Below are positions 30,930 to 40,777 of a stretch of DNA of 64,000 nucleotides, piece by piece (the stretch's first letter is position 1; each line of letters starts with the position of its first letter). The stretch is taken from assembly GCF_002176815.1 (NCBI RefSeq), contig NZ_CP021648.1, forward strand, positions 1,240,001-1,304,000. Reading direction: 5' to 3'. Made by a program: the position numbers and the translations under genes. Below the pieces are notes generated by a model. The model did not search any database. It had not been told where the DNA came from and worked only from the letters and a program-made list of their open reading frames with translations. This stretch comes from Acidovorax sp. T1. GTDB taxonomy: Bacteria; Pseudomonadota; Gammaproteobacteria; Burkholderiales; Burkholderiaceae_C.

Positions 30930-32249
30930 TTGAAGTCCCTGAACTCCCCTGAACTGGCTGCCCGCAGCCTGGCTGCGGTCTGGCACCCCTGCACCCAGAT
31001 GGCGCGCGCCGCCGTCACCCCGCCGCTGGCCATTGCCCGGGGCGAGGGCCCCTGGCTTTTCGATCTGGAAGGCCGGCGCTATTTCGACGCCAACAGCTCC
31101 TGGTGGGTCAACCTGTTCGGGCACTCGGATGCCGGCATCCGCGCCGCCATCACGCAGCAGCTCGAAACCCTGCCCCATGTGATGCTGGCCGGTTGCACCC
31201 ATGCGCCCGCGGTCGAGTTGGCGGAAAAGCTCTCGGCCCTGACTGGCGGCGCGCTGGGCCACGCCTTCTTTGCCAGCGACGGCGCCTCGGCCGTCGAGAT
31301 CGCGCTGAAGATGAGCTTTCACTCGTGGTGCAACCGGGGCCAGGCGGACAAGCGCGAGTTTGTCTGCCTGCGCAACGGCTACCACGGCGAAACCATCGGC
31401 GCGCTGGCCGTGACCGACGTGGCGGTGTTCCGCGATGCCTACGACCCGTTGCTGATGCGCGCTCACATCGTCGATTCGCCCGACACGCGCCAGGGCCCGG
31501 ACGCCGAGGCCCGCGCGCTGGCCGACCTGCGCCGCGTGCTGACCGAGCGGCGCGGCCAGGTGGCCGCCCTCATCATCGAGCCGCTGGTGCAGTGCGCCGC
31601 CGGCATGGCGATGCACGAGCCCTCGTACCTGCGCGCCGTGCGGGCCTTGTGCGACGAGTTCGGCATCCACCTCATCGCCGACGAGATCGCGGTGGGCTGC
31701 GGGCGCAGCGGCAGCTTCTTTGCGTTTGAGCAGGGCGCGTGCGGCTGGCCCGACTTCATCACGCTGTCCAAGGGCATCAGCGGCGGCACGCTGCCGCTGT
31801 CGCTGGTGCTGACCACCGAAACGGTGTACCAGAGCTTCTGGAGCGAGCAGGTCGGGCGCGGCTTTCTGCACTCGCATTCCTACACCGGCAATGCCCTGGC
31901 CTGCGCGGCGGCCAATGCCGTGCTCGACCGCTTTGCCGCCGACCAGGTGCTGGAGAAGAACCGTGTGCAGGCCCGGCTGCTGGCCGAGGCCTTCGCGCCG
32001 CTGGCCACCGACCCGCGCGTGCACCACCTGCGCCAGCGCGGCATGATCCTGGCGTTCGATGTGCGCGAGCCTGGTGAGCGGTTTGCCGAGCGCTTTCACC
32101 TGGCGGCCCGTGCGCACGAACTGCTGATCCGTCCCATCGGCGCCACCGTTTACCTGATGCCGCCTTATCTCATCGATGCGCCCACGGCGCAGTTCCTTTT
32201 TCAGGCCGTGATGGCCACGCTGGCGGAGGTAATCGACCATGCTGCTTGA
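30930..32249 (+). CDS. bioA: Adenosylmethionine-8-amino-7-oxononanoate aminotransferase
   Basis: 439 residues if TTG 30930 is the start; no good ribosome binding site is visible, but conserved sequence ([11 protein letters not shown]) begins by residue 14, so the start must be close. A class III PLP aminotransferase with [34 protein letters not shown] and the PLP lysine in TLSKGISGG. It uses S-adenosylmethionine as amino donor to form 7,8-diaminopelargonate in biotin synthesis. First gene of bioA-bioF-bioD; it overlaps bioF by 11 bases. bioB is not in the window. Confidence 0.95.
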   Translation: MKSLNSPELAARSLAAVWHPCTQMARAAVTPPLAIARGEGPWLFDLEGRRYFDANSSWWVNLFGHSDAGIRAAITQQLETLPHVMLAGCTHAPAVELAEKLSALTGGALGHAFFASDGASAVEIALKMSFHSWCNRGQADKREFVCLRNGYHGETIGALAVTDVAVFRDAYDPLLMRAHIVDSPDTRQGPDAEARALADLRRVLTERRGQVAALIIEPLVQCAAGMAMHEPSYLRAVRALCDEFGIHLIADEIAVGCGRSGSFFAFEQGACGWPDFITLSKGISGGTLPLSLVLTTETVYQSFWSEQVGRGFLHSHSYTGNALACAAANAVLDRFAADQVLEKNRVQARLLAEAFAPLATDPRVHHLRQRGMILAFDVREPGERFAERFHLAARAHELLIRPIGATVYLMPPYLIDAPTAQFLFQAVMATLAEVIDHAA

Positions 32250-33456
32250 CCACCTGAACTACAAACTGCAGGCCATCGCCGCCAAGGACCTGACACGCGT
32301 GCTGCGCGAAGCCGAAAGCGCCACCGCGCCGGTGCAGCGTGTGCGCGGTGCCGATGGGCAATCGCGCGAGCTGCTGATGTTCTGCAGCAACGACTACCTG
32401 GGCCTGGCCGCCCACCCCGCGCTGGCCGAGGCGCTGGCCGAGGGCGCGCGCCTGTATGGTGCTGGCTCGGGCTCGTCGCACCTCATCAGCGGGCATTCGA
32501 GTGCGCATGCGGCGCTGGAGCGTGCCCTGGCGGCCACGGTGGCGCCCGCCATTCCGAACGCCGAGGCGCTGTTTTTTTGCACCGGCTTCATGGCCAACCT
32601 GGCGGTGCTGACGGCCCTGGGCGATGCCGATGCGGTGATTTTTTCGGAAGAACTCAACCACGCCTCGCTGATCGACGGCGCGCGCCTGGCCAAGGCGCCG
32701 GTGCAGCGCTACGCCCACTGCGACGTGGCGCAGCTTGACGCGCTGCTGGGCGCGTGCACGGCCCGCATCAAGTTGATCGTCACCGATGCGGTGTTCAGCA
32801 TGGATGGCGACGTGGCCCCGCTCAATGCCCTGCTGGCGCTGGCCGAACGGCACGACGCCTGGCTGGTGGTGGACGATGCCCATGGCTTTGGCGTGCTGGG
32901 GCCGCAGGGGCGCGGCACGCTGGCGCACTTTGGCCTGCGCAGTGAGCGGCTGATCATGGTGGGCACGCTGGGCAAGGCCGCCGGGGTGGCCGGGGCCTTT
33001 GTGGCGGCGCACCCCACCGTCATCCAATACCTGATCCAGGCCGCGCGGGCCTACATCTTCACCACCGCCGCGCCGCCCGCCGTGGCCCATGCGCTGCTGC
33101 AAAGCCTGGCGCTGATGGCGGGCGACGAGGGCGCGCAGCGCCGCGCCAACCTCGTGCACCTGCAGGCGCAGCTGCGCGCTGGCGTGGACGAATTGCTGGC
33201 GCGCCATCCGCGCCTGGGCTGGCGGCTGGTGGCGTCGGACACGCCCATCCAGCCACTCATCATTGGCGAAAACGCCGCCGCGCTGCGGGTGGCCGCCATC
33301 CTCGACCGCGCCGGCCTGCGCGTGCCGGCCATCCGCCCGCCCACCGTGGCCCCGGGCACGGCGCGCCTGCGCATCACGCTGTGCGGCACGCACAGCGCGG
33401 CCGACATCGACCGCCTGCTGGCCGCACTGGCCGATGCGGCGCAGGAGCTGGCATGA
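32239..33456 (+). CDS. bioF: 8-amino-7-oxononanoate synthase
   Basis: 405 residues from ATG 32239, overlapping bioA and ending in an ATGA overlap with bioD. PLP-dependent alpha-oxoamine synthase: [42 protein letters not shown] and the PLP lysine in VGTLGKAAG. It condenses pimeloyl thioester with alanine, the first committed step of biotin ring assembly. The tight overlaps imply coupled translation of the three bio genes. Confidence 0.97.
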   Translation: MLLDHLNYKLQAIAAKDLTRVLREAESATAPVQRVRGADGQSRELLMFCSNDYLGLAAHPALAEALAEGARLYGAGSGSSHLISGHSSAHAALERALAATVAPAIPNAEALFFCTGFMANLAVLTALGDADAVIFSEELNHASLIDGARLAKAPVQRYAHCDVAQLDALLGACTARIKLIVTDAVFSMDGDVAPLNALLALAERHDAWLVVDDAHGFGVLGPQGRGTLAHFGLRSERLIMVGTLGKAAGVAGAFVAAHPTVIQYLIQAARAYIFTTAAPPAVAHALLQSLALMAGDEGAQRRANLVHLQAQLRAGVDELLARHPRLGWRLVASDTPIQPLIIGENAAALRVAAILDRAGLRVPAIRPPTVAPGTARLRITLCGTHSAADIDRLLAALADAAQELA

Positions 33457-34310
33457 CAAACGGCTTTTTCAGCGCCGGGCCGCCCCAAGATGAAAAGCAA
33501 CCCCCTCGGGGGGGCAGCGACCCGCGAAGCGGCGGAGCGTGGGGGGCCTTTCCCATCGCCGGGCCGCCCCAAGATGAAAAGCAACCCCCTCGGGGGGGCA
33601 GCGACCCGCGAAGCGGCGGAGCGTGGGGGGCATTTTTCATCACCGGCACCGACACCGAGATCGGCAAGACCGCCATCACCGCCGCGCTCACGCACCTGGC
33701 AGCGCAGTCGGGCCTGCGTGCGGCCGCCATCAAGCCGCTGGCGGCGGGGCAGGACTGCGTGGACGGCCGCTGGGTCAACGAAGACGTGCTGCGCCTGCGC
33801 GCGGCCAGCAACATGGACCTGCGCGACGACGAGGTCGGCCCGCTGCAGCTGCGCACGCCCTGCGCGCCGCACATCGCCGCGCGCCTGGAGGGCCGCGCTA
33901 TCGTGCGCGAGACGCTGCTGGCCGCCGTGCGCGGCGTGGCCGCGCGGGCCGACATGGCGTTCGTCGAAGGCGTGGGCGGCTTTCGCGTGCCGCTCATTCC
34001 GGGCTGGGACACCGCCGACCTGGCGGTGGACCTGGGGCTGCCGGTGGTGCTGGTGGTGGGCCTGCGCCTGGGCTGCATCAACCATGCGCTGCTCACCGCC
34101 GAAGCCGTGCGTGCGCGCGGCCTGCGCCTGGCCGGCTGGGTGGCCAACACCGTCGATGCCGCCATGCCGCATGTGGCGGACAACCTGGCTGCGCTGGAGG
34201 CCGGCCTGCAAGCGCCCTTCCTGGGCCATGTGCCCCGCCTGCCAGAGCCGCACCCCGCCGCCATTGCCGCCCATTTGCCGCAGGCGCTGGCGTTGCTGCA
34301 AGCCGCATAA
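33453..34310 (+). CDS. bioD: Dethiobiotin synthetase with repeat-encoded N-terminal insertion
   Basis: 285 residues from ATG 33453. ATP-dependent carboxylation of diaminopelargonate to dethiobiotin. The catalytic P-loop GTDTEIGKT appears only at about residues 65-73, whereas in normal BioD it starts around residue 8-10. The extra 56 residues come from two tandem copies of an 84-bp repeat that encodes [20 protein letters not shown] and GAWGAF each time. Removing them rejoins MTNGFF to [11 protein letters not shown], a normal BioD start. No in-frame start codon exists after the insertion, so the extension is presumably translated. The rest of the protein is intact. Confidence 0.9.
   Translation: MTNGFFSAGPPQDEKQPPRGGSDPRSGGAWGAFPIAGPPQDEKQPPRGGSDPRSGGAWGAFFITGTDTEIGKTAITAALTHLAAQSGLRAAAIKPLAAGQDCVDGRWVNEDVLRLRAASNMDLRDDEVGPLQLRTPCAPHIAARLEGRAIVRETLLAAVRGVAARADMAFVEGVGGFRVPLIPGWDTADLAVDLGLPVVLVVGLRLGCINHALLTAEAVRARGLRLAGWVANTVDAAMPHVADNLAALEAGLQAPFLGHVPRLPEPHPAAIAAHLPQALALLQAA
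33474..33641 (+). repeat. Tandem 84-bp repeat (two units) within bioD
   Basis: Units at 33474-33557 and 33558-33641 are almost identical and differ only in their last dozen bases (GGCCTTTCCCATC against GGCATTTTTCATC). Each is GC-rich with a CCCCCTCGGGGGGG palindromic core. The period, 84, is a multiple of three, so bioD stays in frame. TTTTTCA occurs both just before the first unit and near the end of the second. Confidence 0.92.
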
Positions 34311-34370
34311 GGGGCGGGGTTGTCGCCCCCGGTGCGTTCTGGTGACTTTGGTGGGGTGGTTGCGGGTTTT

Positions 34371-34437
34371 GCTATTTTTTCAATAGCTTCTAGCGCTTGC
34401 TCTGAAAGCGCTGGAGCCTCATTTGCCTTAAAAAAAC
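34371..34437 (+). repeat. Dispersed palindromic repeat between bioD and ggt
   Basis: Reads TTTTTTCAATAGCTTCTAGC, GCTTGCTCTGAAAGCGCTGG, AGCCTCATTTGCC. It lies between two convergent genes, where it may serve as a bidirectional 3' hairpin. Confidence 0.85.
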
Positions 34438-34441
34438 TCGC

Positions 34442-36277
34442 TCAGTCGCCCATCACCACGCCTTCGCGCCGTGGGTCGGCGCCGCCCAGCCAGATCTTTT
34501 GGCCATGGGCCTGGCCGCGGGTGATGGCCTGCAGGCCGCTGGTCATGTTCATCTCGCGTACCTCGGCGCCGCGTGCGCGCAGGGCCTGCACCGTGGCGGG
34601 CGGAAAGCGGTTTTCTTCCAGCAGCGTGGGGCCGTTCATGGAGCCGAAGTTGGGCAGGTTGATGGCCTGCTGGGGCATCAGGCCCCAGTTGAAAACGCCA
34701 TACAGTGTCTTGGCCGTGTAGTGGATGATGGCCGCGCCGCCGGGGCTGCCGCCGCTCATCAAGAGCTCGCCGCTGGCCTGGTCGAACACCAGCGTGGGCG
34801 CCATCGACGAGCGCGGGCGCTTGCCCGGCTGCACGCGGTTGGCAATGGGCTGGCCCTGCGCGTCGGTGGGGGCAAAGCTGAAGTCGGTGAGTTCGTTGTT
34901 GAGCAAAAAGCCCCCGCTGCGCGCGGCGTTGGTGGTCACCATCTGGCGCGAGCCGAACTGGTCCTCGATGGTGGTCGTCATGGCCACCGCATTGCCGAAG
35001 GCGTCCACGATGCTGATGTGGCTGGTGCCGTACTCGGGCTGGTCGGGCATGGGGGCCAAGCTGGTGCGCACGGCGCCCGGTGTGCCGGGTTGCGCCACCT
35101 TCATGCTTTGCGCGCCGATCAGCTGGGCGCGGCTGGCCAGATAGGCGGGCTCCAGCAGGCTCATCCAGCTGCCAGCGGGGGGCTGCACGAAATCGGGGTC
35201 GGCCACGTAGAGCGCGCGGTCGGCAAAGGCCAGGCGCGCGGCCTCGGTGTAGAGGTGCAGCCAGTCGGCGCCGGGCGCGGGGCCGTTCAGGCCGTCCTGC
35301 AGCGGCAGGGTGGCCGCGTTGGTGTGCTTGAGGATGCCCAGGATCTGGCCGATGGCAATGGCGCCCGAGCTCGGTGGCGGAAAGCCGCACACGCGGTAGT
35401 TGTGGGGCGCGACCTGGTAGCTGCTGCACAGGGCTTCGCGTTTTTTCGGCTGGTAGCCCGCCAGGTCGGCCAGGCTGAGCTGGCCCGGGTTGGTGGGGTG
35501 CGTGCGCACCTTGGCCACGATGGCCTGGGCCACGTCGCCCTCGAGCAGCGCCTTGGAGCCCTGCCGGGCGATGGCCCGCAGCACCGCAGCCAGCTCGGGG
35601 TTCTTCAGCACATGGCCCACGGGCCAGGGTTTGCCGGCGGCGTCGTAGAAGTAGGCGGCGGCCACCGGGTCTTGCGACAGGAATTTGTCGTTGGCCAACA
35701 GGGTGTTGAGCCGGGCGCTGACCTTGAAGCCGCCCTCGGCCAGCTGGATCGCGGGCTGGAACAGTTGCGCCCAGGCCAGCTTGCCGTGCTCGCGGTGCGC
35801 CAGCTCCAGCATGCGCACCGTGCCTGGCACGCCCACCGAGCGGCCGCCCACCACGGCGTCGTTGAAGGGCAGGGGCTTGCCGTCTGCGCCGATGAACAGT
35901 TTTTCGGTGGCCGCGGCAGGCGCTGTTTCGCGCCCGTCATAGGCCTCGACCCGCGCGCCTGCGGCATGCAGCAGGAAGGCGCCGCCGCCAATGCCGCTGG
36001 ACTGGGGCTCCACCAGCGTCAGCACCATCTGCACGGCAATGGCCGCGTCGATGGCCGAGCCGCCGGCCTTGAGCACTTGGTAGCCTGCGTCGGTGGCCAG
36101 CGGGTTGGCGGCGGCCACGGCAAACTTCTCGGTGGCCCAGCCCGGCTTTTCGGTGGTACCCGACGAGCCCTCGGGCTGACTGGGCACGGTGTAGGCCAGC
36201 GGCGGGGCGCTGTTGCAGCCGGCCAGCAGGGCGGCTGCAGCGATCAGCGCAATGCGAAGGGGTGTGGTCTTGGGCAT
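34442..36277 (-). CDS. ggt: Gamma-glutamyltranspeptidase, lipoprotein
   Basis: 611 residues from ATG 36277 with GGAG upstream. It starts with a lipoprotein signal peptide whose lipobox is LLAGC, so the enzyme is lipid-anchored after export. The Ntn-hydrolase GGT fold is clear: GIGGGAFLLH, the autocleavage and catalytic threonine in PEYGTSHISIVD, and SMAPTLVF with LMSGGSPGG. It splits the gamma-glutamyl bond of glutathione or transfers the glutamyl group. Stand-alone gene, convergent with bioD. It is a full-length precursor that should mature into large and small subunits. Confidence 0.93.
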   Translation of the reverse strand: MPKTTPLRIALIAAAALLAGCNSAPPLAYTVPSQPEGSSGTTEKPGWATEKFAVAAANPLATDAGYQVLKAGGSAIDAAIAVQMVLTLVEPQSSGIGGGAFLLHAAGARVEAYDGRETAPAAATEKLFIGADGKPLPFNDAVVGGRSVGVPGTVRMLELAHREHGKLAWAQLFQPAIQLAEGGFKVSARLNTLLANDKFLSQDPVAAAYFYDAAGKPWPVGHVLKNPELAAVLRAIARQGSKALLEGDVAQAIVAKVRTHPTNPGQLSLADLAGYQPKKREALCSSYQVAPHNYRVCGFPPPSSGAIAIGQILGILKHTNAATLPLQDGLNGPAPGADWLHLYTEAARLAFADRALYVADPDFVQPPAGSWMSLLEPAYLASRAQLIGAQSMKVAQPGTPGAVRTSLAPMPDQPEYGTSHISIVDAFGNAVAMTTTIEDQFGSRQMVTTNAARSGGFLLNNELTDFSFAPTDAQGQPIANRVQPGKRPRSSMAPTLVFDQASGELLMSGGSPGGAAIIHYTAKTLYGVFNWGLMPQQAINLPNFGSMNGPTLLEENRFPPATVQALRARGAEVREMNMTSGLQAITRGQAHGQKIWLGGADPRREGVVMGD

Positions 36278-36370
36278 CCTGCGTTCTCCATGGGGTGGGC
36301 GGGAACCCATGGTAGCGGGCGGGCGGCTGGCCCCCGGTGTTTGTTACATCGCGGAACAGTGCTGCTGGTT

Positions 36371-36427
36371 TTGAGGCTTTTTGGCCTCCGGCGCTTTACC
36401 GATAAGCGCTGATAGCTATCAATGAGT
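36371..36427 (-). repeat. Dispersed palindromic repeat upstream of ggt
   Basis: Reverse-oriented copy: GGCCTCCGGCGCTTTACC, GATAAGCGCTGATAGCTATC. It lies between ggt and the phosphatase gene and close to the phosphatase stop codon. Confidence 0.8.
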
Positions 36428-36439
36428 GAGCTAATCGGT

Positions 36440-38017
36440 TCATGCCGGCACGGGCCCGGCCTGCCCGTCTTCCACCACGAAGCGCGCCAGGGTGGACGCG
36501 CCACTGTCGGCGCGCAAGGGGTCGTTCACCACGCGCAAGGTGGTGGTCCAGCGCTGCGGCGTGATGTCGGCCAGGCCGTAGCCGCGCTGGTCGCTGCGCG
36601 CCAGCAGCACATGCGGGTTGTGGCGGGCGATGGCATCGACCTTGTCCTGCGTGGTGCCCGCGCGCGAACTGATCGAGGTGCCGCAGAACTCGCTGGCGAT
36701 CACCGGCCCGGCAGGCGGCTGGCCGTCTGAGCCGGCATCGGCGAGCACCTGGCAGACGTAATTTTGGTGGATGTCGCCGCCCAGCAGCACGCTGTTGCGC
36801 GGCGCATGGCGGGCCAGCGACTGCAGCAGGCGCGCGCGGGCGCCGGGGTAGCCGTCCCAGCTGTCGGTGGCGACCACGCCCGAGGGGTAGCGGCGGGGCG
36901 AAAACAGGGTTTGCTGCGCGATCACGCTCCAGCGGGTGCGGTCGTGCTGGGCATCGGCGGCCAGGCCCGCATCAAGCCACTGCTCCTGGGCGGCGCCCAG
37001 CAGGGTGCGTTGCGGGTCGGCCAGGGCTGCGCAGTCGTGCGGGCGCACGGCCGCGGCCCCGCCCGCGTCAACCGGGCGGCAGGCCTGCCACTGGCGGTGC
37101 TGGCGGGTGTCGAGCAGGTGCACCTGGGCCAGACGGCCCCAGCGCAGGCGCCGGTACACCTGCAGGGCGCCAAAGCCGGGCGCCACCAGGCTGGCGGCGC
37201 GCAGGGGCATGTTTTCGTAAAACGCCTGCCAGGCCGCGCTGCGCAGGGCCAGGAAAGCCGCCGGGTCGCCCTGGCTGCCTTTGCCTTGCCCGCCGGCGTA
37301 GTCGTTCTGCGCCTCATGGTCGTCCCAGGTCACGGCCCAGGGGCAGGCGGCATGGGCGGCCTGCAGGGCGGGGTCGCTCTTGTGCAGCGCGTAGCGGTCG
37401 CGAAAGTCGGCCAGGGTGCTGGCGTGGCGCAGCGCGTGCACGCGGGCCAGGCCCGTGCTGGCTGGCGGTGATGCGTATTCATAGATGTAATCGCCCAAAA
37501 ACAGCACCAGATCGGGTTGGTCGGCGCGCAGGTGGCGCCACGCGGCGTAGTGGCCGTGTTCCCAGCGCTGGCACGAGGCAAAGGCCAGGCGCAGATGGCT
37601 GTCCAGGGCATCGGCTGCGGGCGTGGTGCGGGTGCGGCCCGTGGCGCTAACCGCGTCGCCCAGCATGAAGCGGTAGTGGTACCAGCGGGCCGGGGCCAAC
37701 CCGGTCAGCTCGACATGCACGCTGTGGCCCAGGGCTGGCAGCGCCGTGGCCTGCCCGCGCTGCACGATGCGCCGGAAGGCCGGGTCGTCGGCCAGCTCCC
37801 AGTGCACCGTGAGCGGTGTGGTGAGTGGGCCGGACGGCGTGGGCAGCAGCCGCGTCCAGAGCACCACGCCGTCGGGTGTGGGGTCGCCGCTGGCCACGCC
37901 CAGGGCAAAAGGGTCGTGCTGCAGCGGGCTGGTGCTCCAGGCCCAGCGGGGCAGGGCGCCGGCAGTGGCCACCAGGGCTGCACGCTGCAGGAAGGCGCGG
38001 CGTTGCAGGGGTGTCAC
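36440..38017 (-). CDS. PhoD-like alkaline phosphatase/phosphodiesterase
   Basis: 525 residues from ATG 38017. The N-terminus MTPLQRRAFLQRAALVATAG is a twin-arginine export signal. A PhoD N-terminal fibronectin-like domain (PFALGVASGDPTPDGVVLWT) precedes the metallophosphatase domain with FASCQRWEHG, FLGDYIYEY, WDDHEAQNDYAGG and LLGGDIHQNYV, which together supply the iron/calcium ligands. It probably releases phosphate from phosphodiesters or teichoic-acid-like polymers in the periplasm. No Pho box was recognised. Its start lies 38 bases from the end of the diguanylate cyclase gene, so both may be co-transcribed. Confidence 0.9.
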   Translation of the reverse strand: MTPLQRRAFLQRAALVATAGALPRWAWSTSPLQHDPFALGVASGDPTPDGVVLWTRLLPTPSGPLTTPLTVHWELADDPAFRRIVQRGQATALPALGHSVHVELTGLAPARWYHYRFMLGDAVSATGRTRTTPAADALDSHLRLAFASCQRWEHGHYAAWRHLRADQPDLVLFLGDYIYEYASPPASTGLARVHALRHASTLADFRDRYALHKSDPALQAAHAACPWAVTWDDHEAQNDYAGGQGKGSQGDPAAFLALRSAAWQAFYENMPLRAASLVAPGFGALQVYRRLRWGRLAQVHLLDTRQHRQWQACRPVDAGGAAAVRPHDCAALADPQRTLLGAAQEQWLDAGLAADAQHDRTRWSVIAQQTLFSPRRYPSGVVATDSWDGYPGARARLLQSLARHAPRNSVLLGGDIHQNYVCQVLADAGSDGQPPAGPVIASEFCGTSISSRAGTTQDKVDAIARHNPHVLLARSDQRGYGLADITPQRWTTTLRVVNDPLRADSGASTLARFVVEDGQAGPVPA

Positions 38018-38055
38018 GGTGCGGGGGCGGGGCAGGTGGGTGGATCAGGCGGCCA

Positions 38056-39582
38056 TCACGCGGCCATGACGCGGTTCTTGCCCGAGCGCTTGGCCAGGTA
38101 CATGCTTTTGTCGGCCCGGCGGATGGCATCGGCACTGGTTTCGCCTTCGCCCAGCTGGGCCACGCCGGCGCTGAAGGTGATCAGCACTTTTTCTTTGCCC
38201 TGTAAAAAGAAGCGGGTGGTCAGCTCGCGCTGCAGGCGCGTCATGGCGGCGACGCCGTTGGCAGCGGTGGTGTCGGGCAAGACCAGCACGAATTCTTCGC
38301 CGCCATAGCGGGCCAGCAGGTCCTGGGGGCGCATGACTTCGCGGGTGACCTGGGTCAGGTGCAGCAGCGCCGCATCGCCGGCATTGTGGCCAAGCCGGTC
38401 GTTGATGGTTTTGAAGTTGTCGATATCGGGCAAAGCCACGCACAGCGGCGCACCGGTGCGGGTTGCTCGGGCCAGCTCGCGTTCCATGGCCTCTTCCAGT
38501 CCCTTGCGGTTGAGCGAGCCGGTAAGCGGGTCGTGGCGTGCCTGGGCGCTGGCGCGGTCAAGCTCCTGCTGCAGCTGCGCGACCTGTGCGCGCTTGAGTT
38601 CGGTGCGCTCCCGCAATTCGTGCAGCTCATCGTGGGCGGCCCGGCTGTCCAGTGCCATGGAGCGGGTGGCCTGCATCACTTCCTGCAGGACGGGGGCAAT
38701 TTCTTCGAGGGTGCTGGCCTTGCCGATGAGGTCGGCGCAGCGCTCCATCGTGTCCTGGTAGGTGGTGCTGGAGTCGGTGATCTTTGCCAGGCGCTCGATG
38801 AAGGTGGACAGCATGTCCTTCATCTGCTCCTGGGCCTCCATGGCGCGGGCGTGGGCCTCGGTCTGCTTGAAGATGACGTCCTTCAGGCGCCGCTGCACGT
38901 CGTCCAGCCGGCGCAGGGTGAGCGGCGGTGTGGCGGCCGCCATGAGGGCCTCGGCCTGGCCGTTGAGCCAGCGGTCTTCCACGCTCAGCGCGGCGATGTT
39001 CTCGAACACCATGTGCAGCAGCTCAAGCAGGCTGGCGCGTATGGCGGCCTGGTCCTCGGTGGCAAACGACAGGCGGTAGGTGAAGTTGCTCAGCATCAGT
39101 TGCACGGTGGAGGCGGGCGGTGCGGGTTCGCGCAGCAATTGGGTCAGCTGCCGGGCCATTTCATGCACGCGGGCATCTTCTTCGCCCAGCGCCGGCAGGG
39201 TGTTGTCGATCAGGCGGGCCAGCAGCTCTGCCAGGTCTTCGGGCAGGATGGTTAACACAGTGGTTTGGGCCACCACGGGTTCGGCGGTGGCCGGGTTGAG
39301 CCCCAGATTGGCGTAGCCCACCAGAACGCTTTGCAGGGCGGACCAGTCCTTGTTTTCCACGGCCCGCTCCAGCTGGCCCAGCAGCCGCTTTTGCGCCGGC
39401 GTCTGGCCCGGCAGCACTCTCAGAATGTGCTGTAGCGGCCCCTCTGGGAAAGCCGGCGGGGTGCGGACGCCGGCGATTTCTTCGTACAGCGCCAGATAGT
39501 TGTCTGGTGTGGGAGCGAGCCGGCGGACAGCCAGTTGCTTGAGCGTTTCACGGGCAATTTCAGAGGGTTGTCGGTCCGCCAT
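38056..39582 (-). CDS. Diguanylate cyclase (GGDEF domain)
   Basis: 508 residues from ATG 39582. The N-terminal about 330 residues are a long, helical, cytosolic sensor region without membrane segments or a recognisable PAS or GAF domain; a coiled coil (about 310-350) links it to the GGDEF domain. The active-site motif is GGEEF and an RxxD inhibitory site (RPQD) sits five residues before it, so product inhibition is expected. It makes cyclic di-GMP, which favours sessile growth. The sensory signal is unknown. Confidence 0.92.
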   Translation of the reverse strand: MADRQPSEIARETLKQLAVRRLAPTPDNYLALYEEIAGVRTPPAFPEGPLQHILRVLPGQTPAQKRLLGQLERAVENKDWSALQSVLVGYANLGLNPATAEPVVAQTTVLTILPEDLAELLARLIDNTLPALGEEDARVHEMARQLTQLLREPAPPASTVQLMLSNFTYRLSFATEDQAAIRASLLELLHMVFENIAALSVEDRWLNGQAEALMAAATPPLTLRRLDDVQRRLKDVIFKQTEAHARAMEAQEQMKDMLSTFIERLAKITDSSTTYQDTMERCADLIGKASTLEEIAPVLQEVMQATRSMALDSRAAHDELHELRERTELKRAQVAQLQQELDRASAQARHDPLTGSLNRKGLEEAMERELARATRTGAPLCVALPDIDNFKTINDRLGHNAGDAALLHLTQVTREVMRPQDLLARYGGEEFVLVLPDTTAANGVAAMTRLQRELTTRFFLQGKEKVLITFSAGVAQLGEGETSADAIRRADKSMYLAKRSGKNRVMAA

Positions 39583-39677
39583 GTGCGAGCATCCGTGTCA
39601 GGGGGCTGTGGTGCACGAGTGTGACACAGCGTGGCGGGCGCCAGGCAACGCGCACCCGCCGCCCTTGCGGCGCGATT

Positions 39678-40652
39678 TCAGTTGACCATGACCAGCTTGC
39701 CCATCACCCCGCGCGAGCCCATGTGGGTGTAGGCCGCGTGCAGTTGCGCCATGGGCATGGTGCGGTCGATCACGGGCTTGACCTTGCCCTGGCCATACCA
39801 CTGGGCCAGCTCGGCCATCATGGCGGCATTGGCCTTGGGCTCGCGCTTGGCAAAGTCGCCCCAGAACACACCCACGATGGACGCGCCCTTGAGCAGTGCC
39901 AGGTTGAACGGCAGCGCCGGGATGGGCCCCGAGGCAAAGCCCACCACCAGATAGCGGCCGCGCCACGCAATGGAGCGGAAGGCCGGCTCGGCAAAGTCGC
40001 CGCCCACGGGGTCGTAAATGACGTCCGGCCCCTTGCCATTGGTCAGGGTCTTGATGGCTTCGCGCAGGTTTTCCTGGCTGTAGTTGATGGTGGCGTCGGC
40101 GCCAATCGAGGTGCACAGCGCGCATTTCTCGGCGCTGGAGGCGGCGGCAATCACCCGCGCCCCCATGGCCTTGGCGATCTGGATGGCTGCCGTGCCTACG
40201 CCACCGGCGGCGCCCAGCACCAGCACGGTTTCTCCGGCCTTGAGCTGGGCGCGGTCCACCAGCGCGTGGTACGAGGTGGCGTAGATCATGATGAAGGCCG
40301 CCGCATCCACGAACGAGAACCCCTCGGGCAGCGGCATGCATAAGGCCGCCGGAGCAATGGTGTGGGTGGCAAAGCCGCCGGTGCCAGACAGGCAGGCCAC
40401 GCGCTGCCCCACCTGCAGGTGCGTGACGCCTTCGCCCACCGCCTGCACCACGCCGGCATATTCCGAGCCGGGCACAAAGGGCAGGGGCGGCTTCATCTGG
40501 TACTTGTTCTGCACGATCAGCAGGTCCGGAAAATTCAGGCTGGCGGCCTTGATCGCGATGAGCACCTCGCCCGCTTGGGGCGTGGGCGTGGGTAGTTCGG
40601 TCCAGGTGAGTGCGTCAACGCCGGTGGGGTTGGTGCAAAGCCAAGCGTGCAT
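39678..40652 (-). CDS. NADPH:quinone oxidoreductase family (zinc-free MDR)
   Basis: 324 residues from ATG 40652 with AGGAGA upstream. A quinone-oxidoreductase-like member of the medium-chain dehydrogenase/reductase superfamily: LNFPDLLIVQNKYQ, PFVPGSEYAGVVQAVGEGV, and the nucleotide-binding VLVLGAAGGVGTAAIQIAK. The structural and catalytic zinc ligands of alcohol dehydrogenases are missing, as expected for this branch. Probably reduces quinones or enones with NADPH. Divergent from surE. Confidence 0.9.
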   Translation of the reverse strand: MHAWLCTNPTGVDALTWTELPTPTPQAGEVLIAIKAASLNFPDLLIVQNKYQMKPPLPFVPGSEYAGVVQAVGEGVTHLQVGQRVACLSGTGGFATHTIAPAALCMPLPEGFSFVDAAAFIMIYATSYHALVDRAQLKAGETVLVLGAAGGVGTAAIQIAKAMGARVIAAASSAEKCALCTSIGADATINYSQENLREAIKTLTNGKGPDVIYDPVGGDFAEPAFRSIAWRGRYLVVGFASGPIPALPFNLALLKGASIVGVFWGDFAKREPKANAAMMAELAQWYGQGKVKPVIDRTMPMAQLHAAYTHMGSRGVMGKLVMVN

Positions 40653-40777
40653 GGGGTGTCTCCTGTCAATGGTGGCCTGCATGATAGGGGTGGCCCCCGG
40701 GCGCCCGATGTCCCACGAGCGACGGGCAGGTTGCGGCCGGCGGGCCCCTACAATCGGTTGCAATCCGCACAGTGACC

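Noticed and set aside
33474..33641. Repeat units in bioD considered as a CRISPR array
   Set aside because: Only two contiguous units with no spacers, and they lie inside a coding frame.
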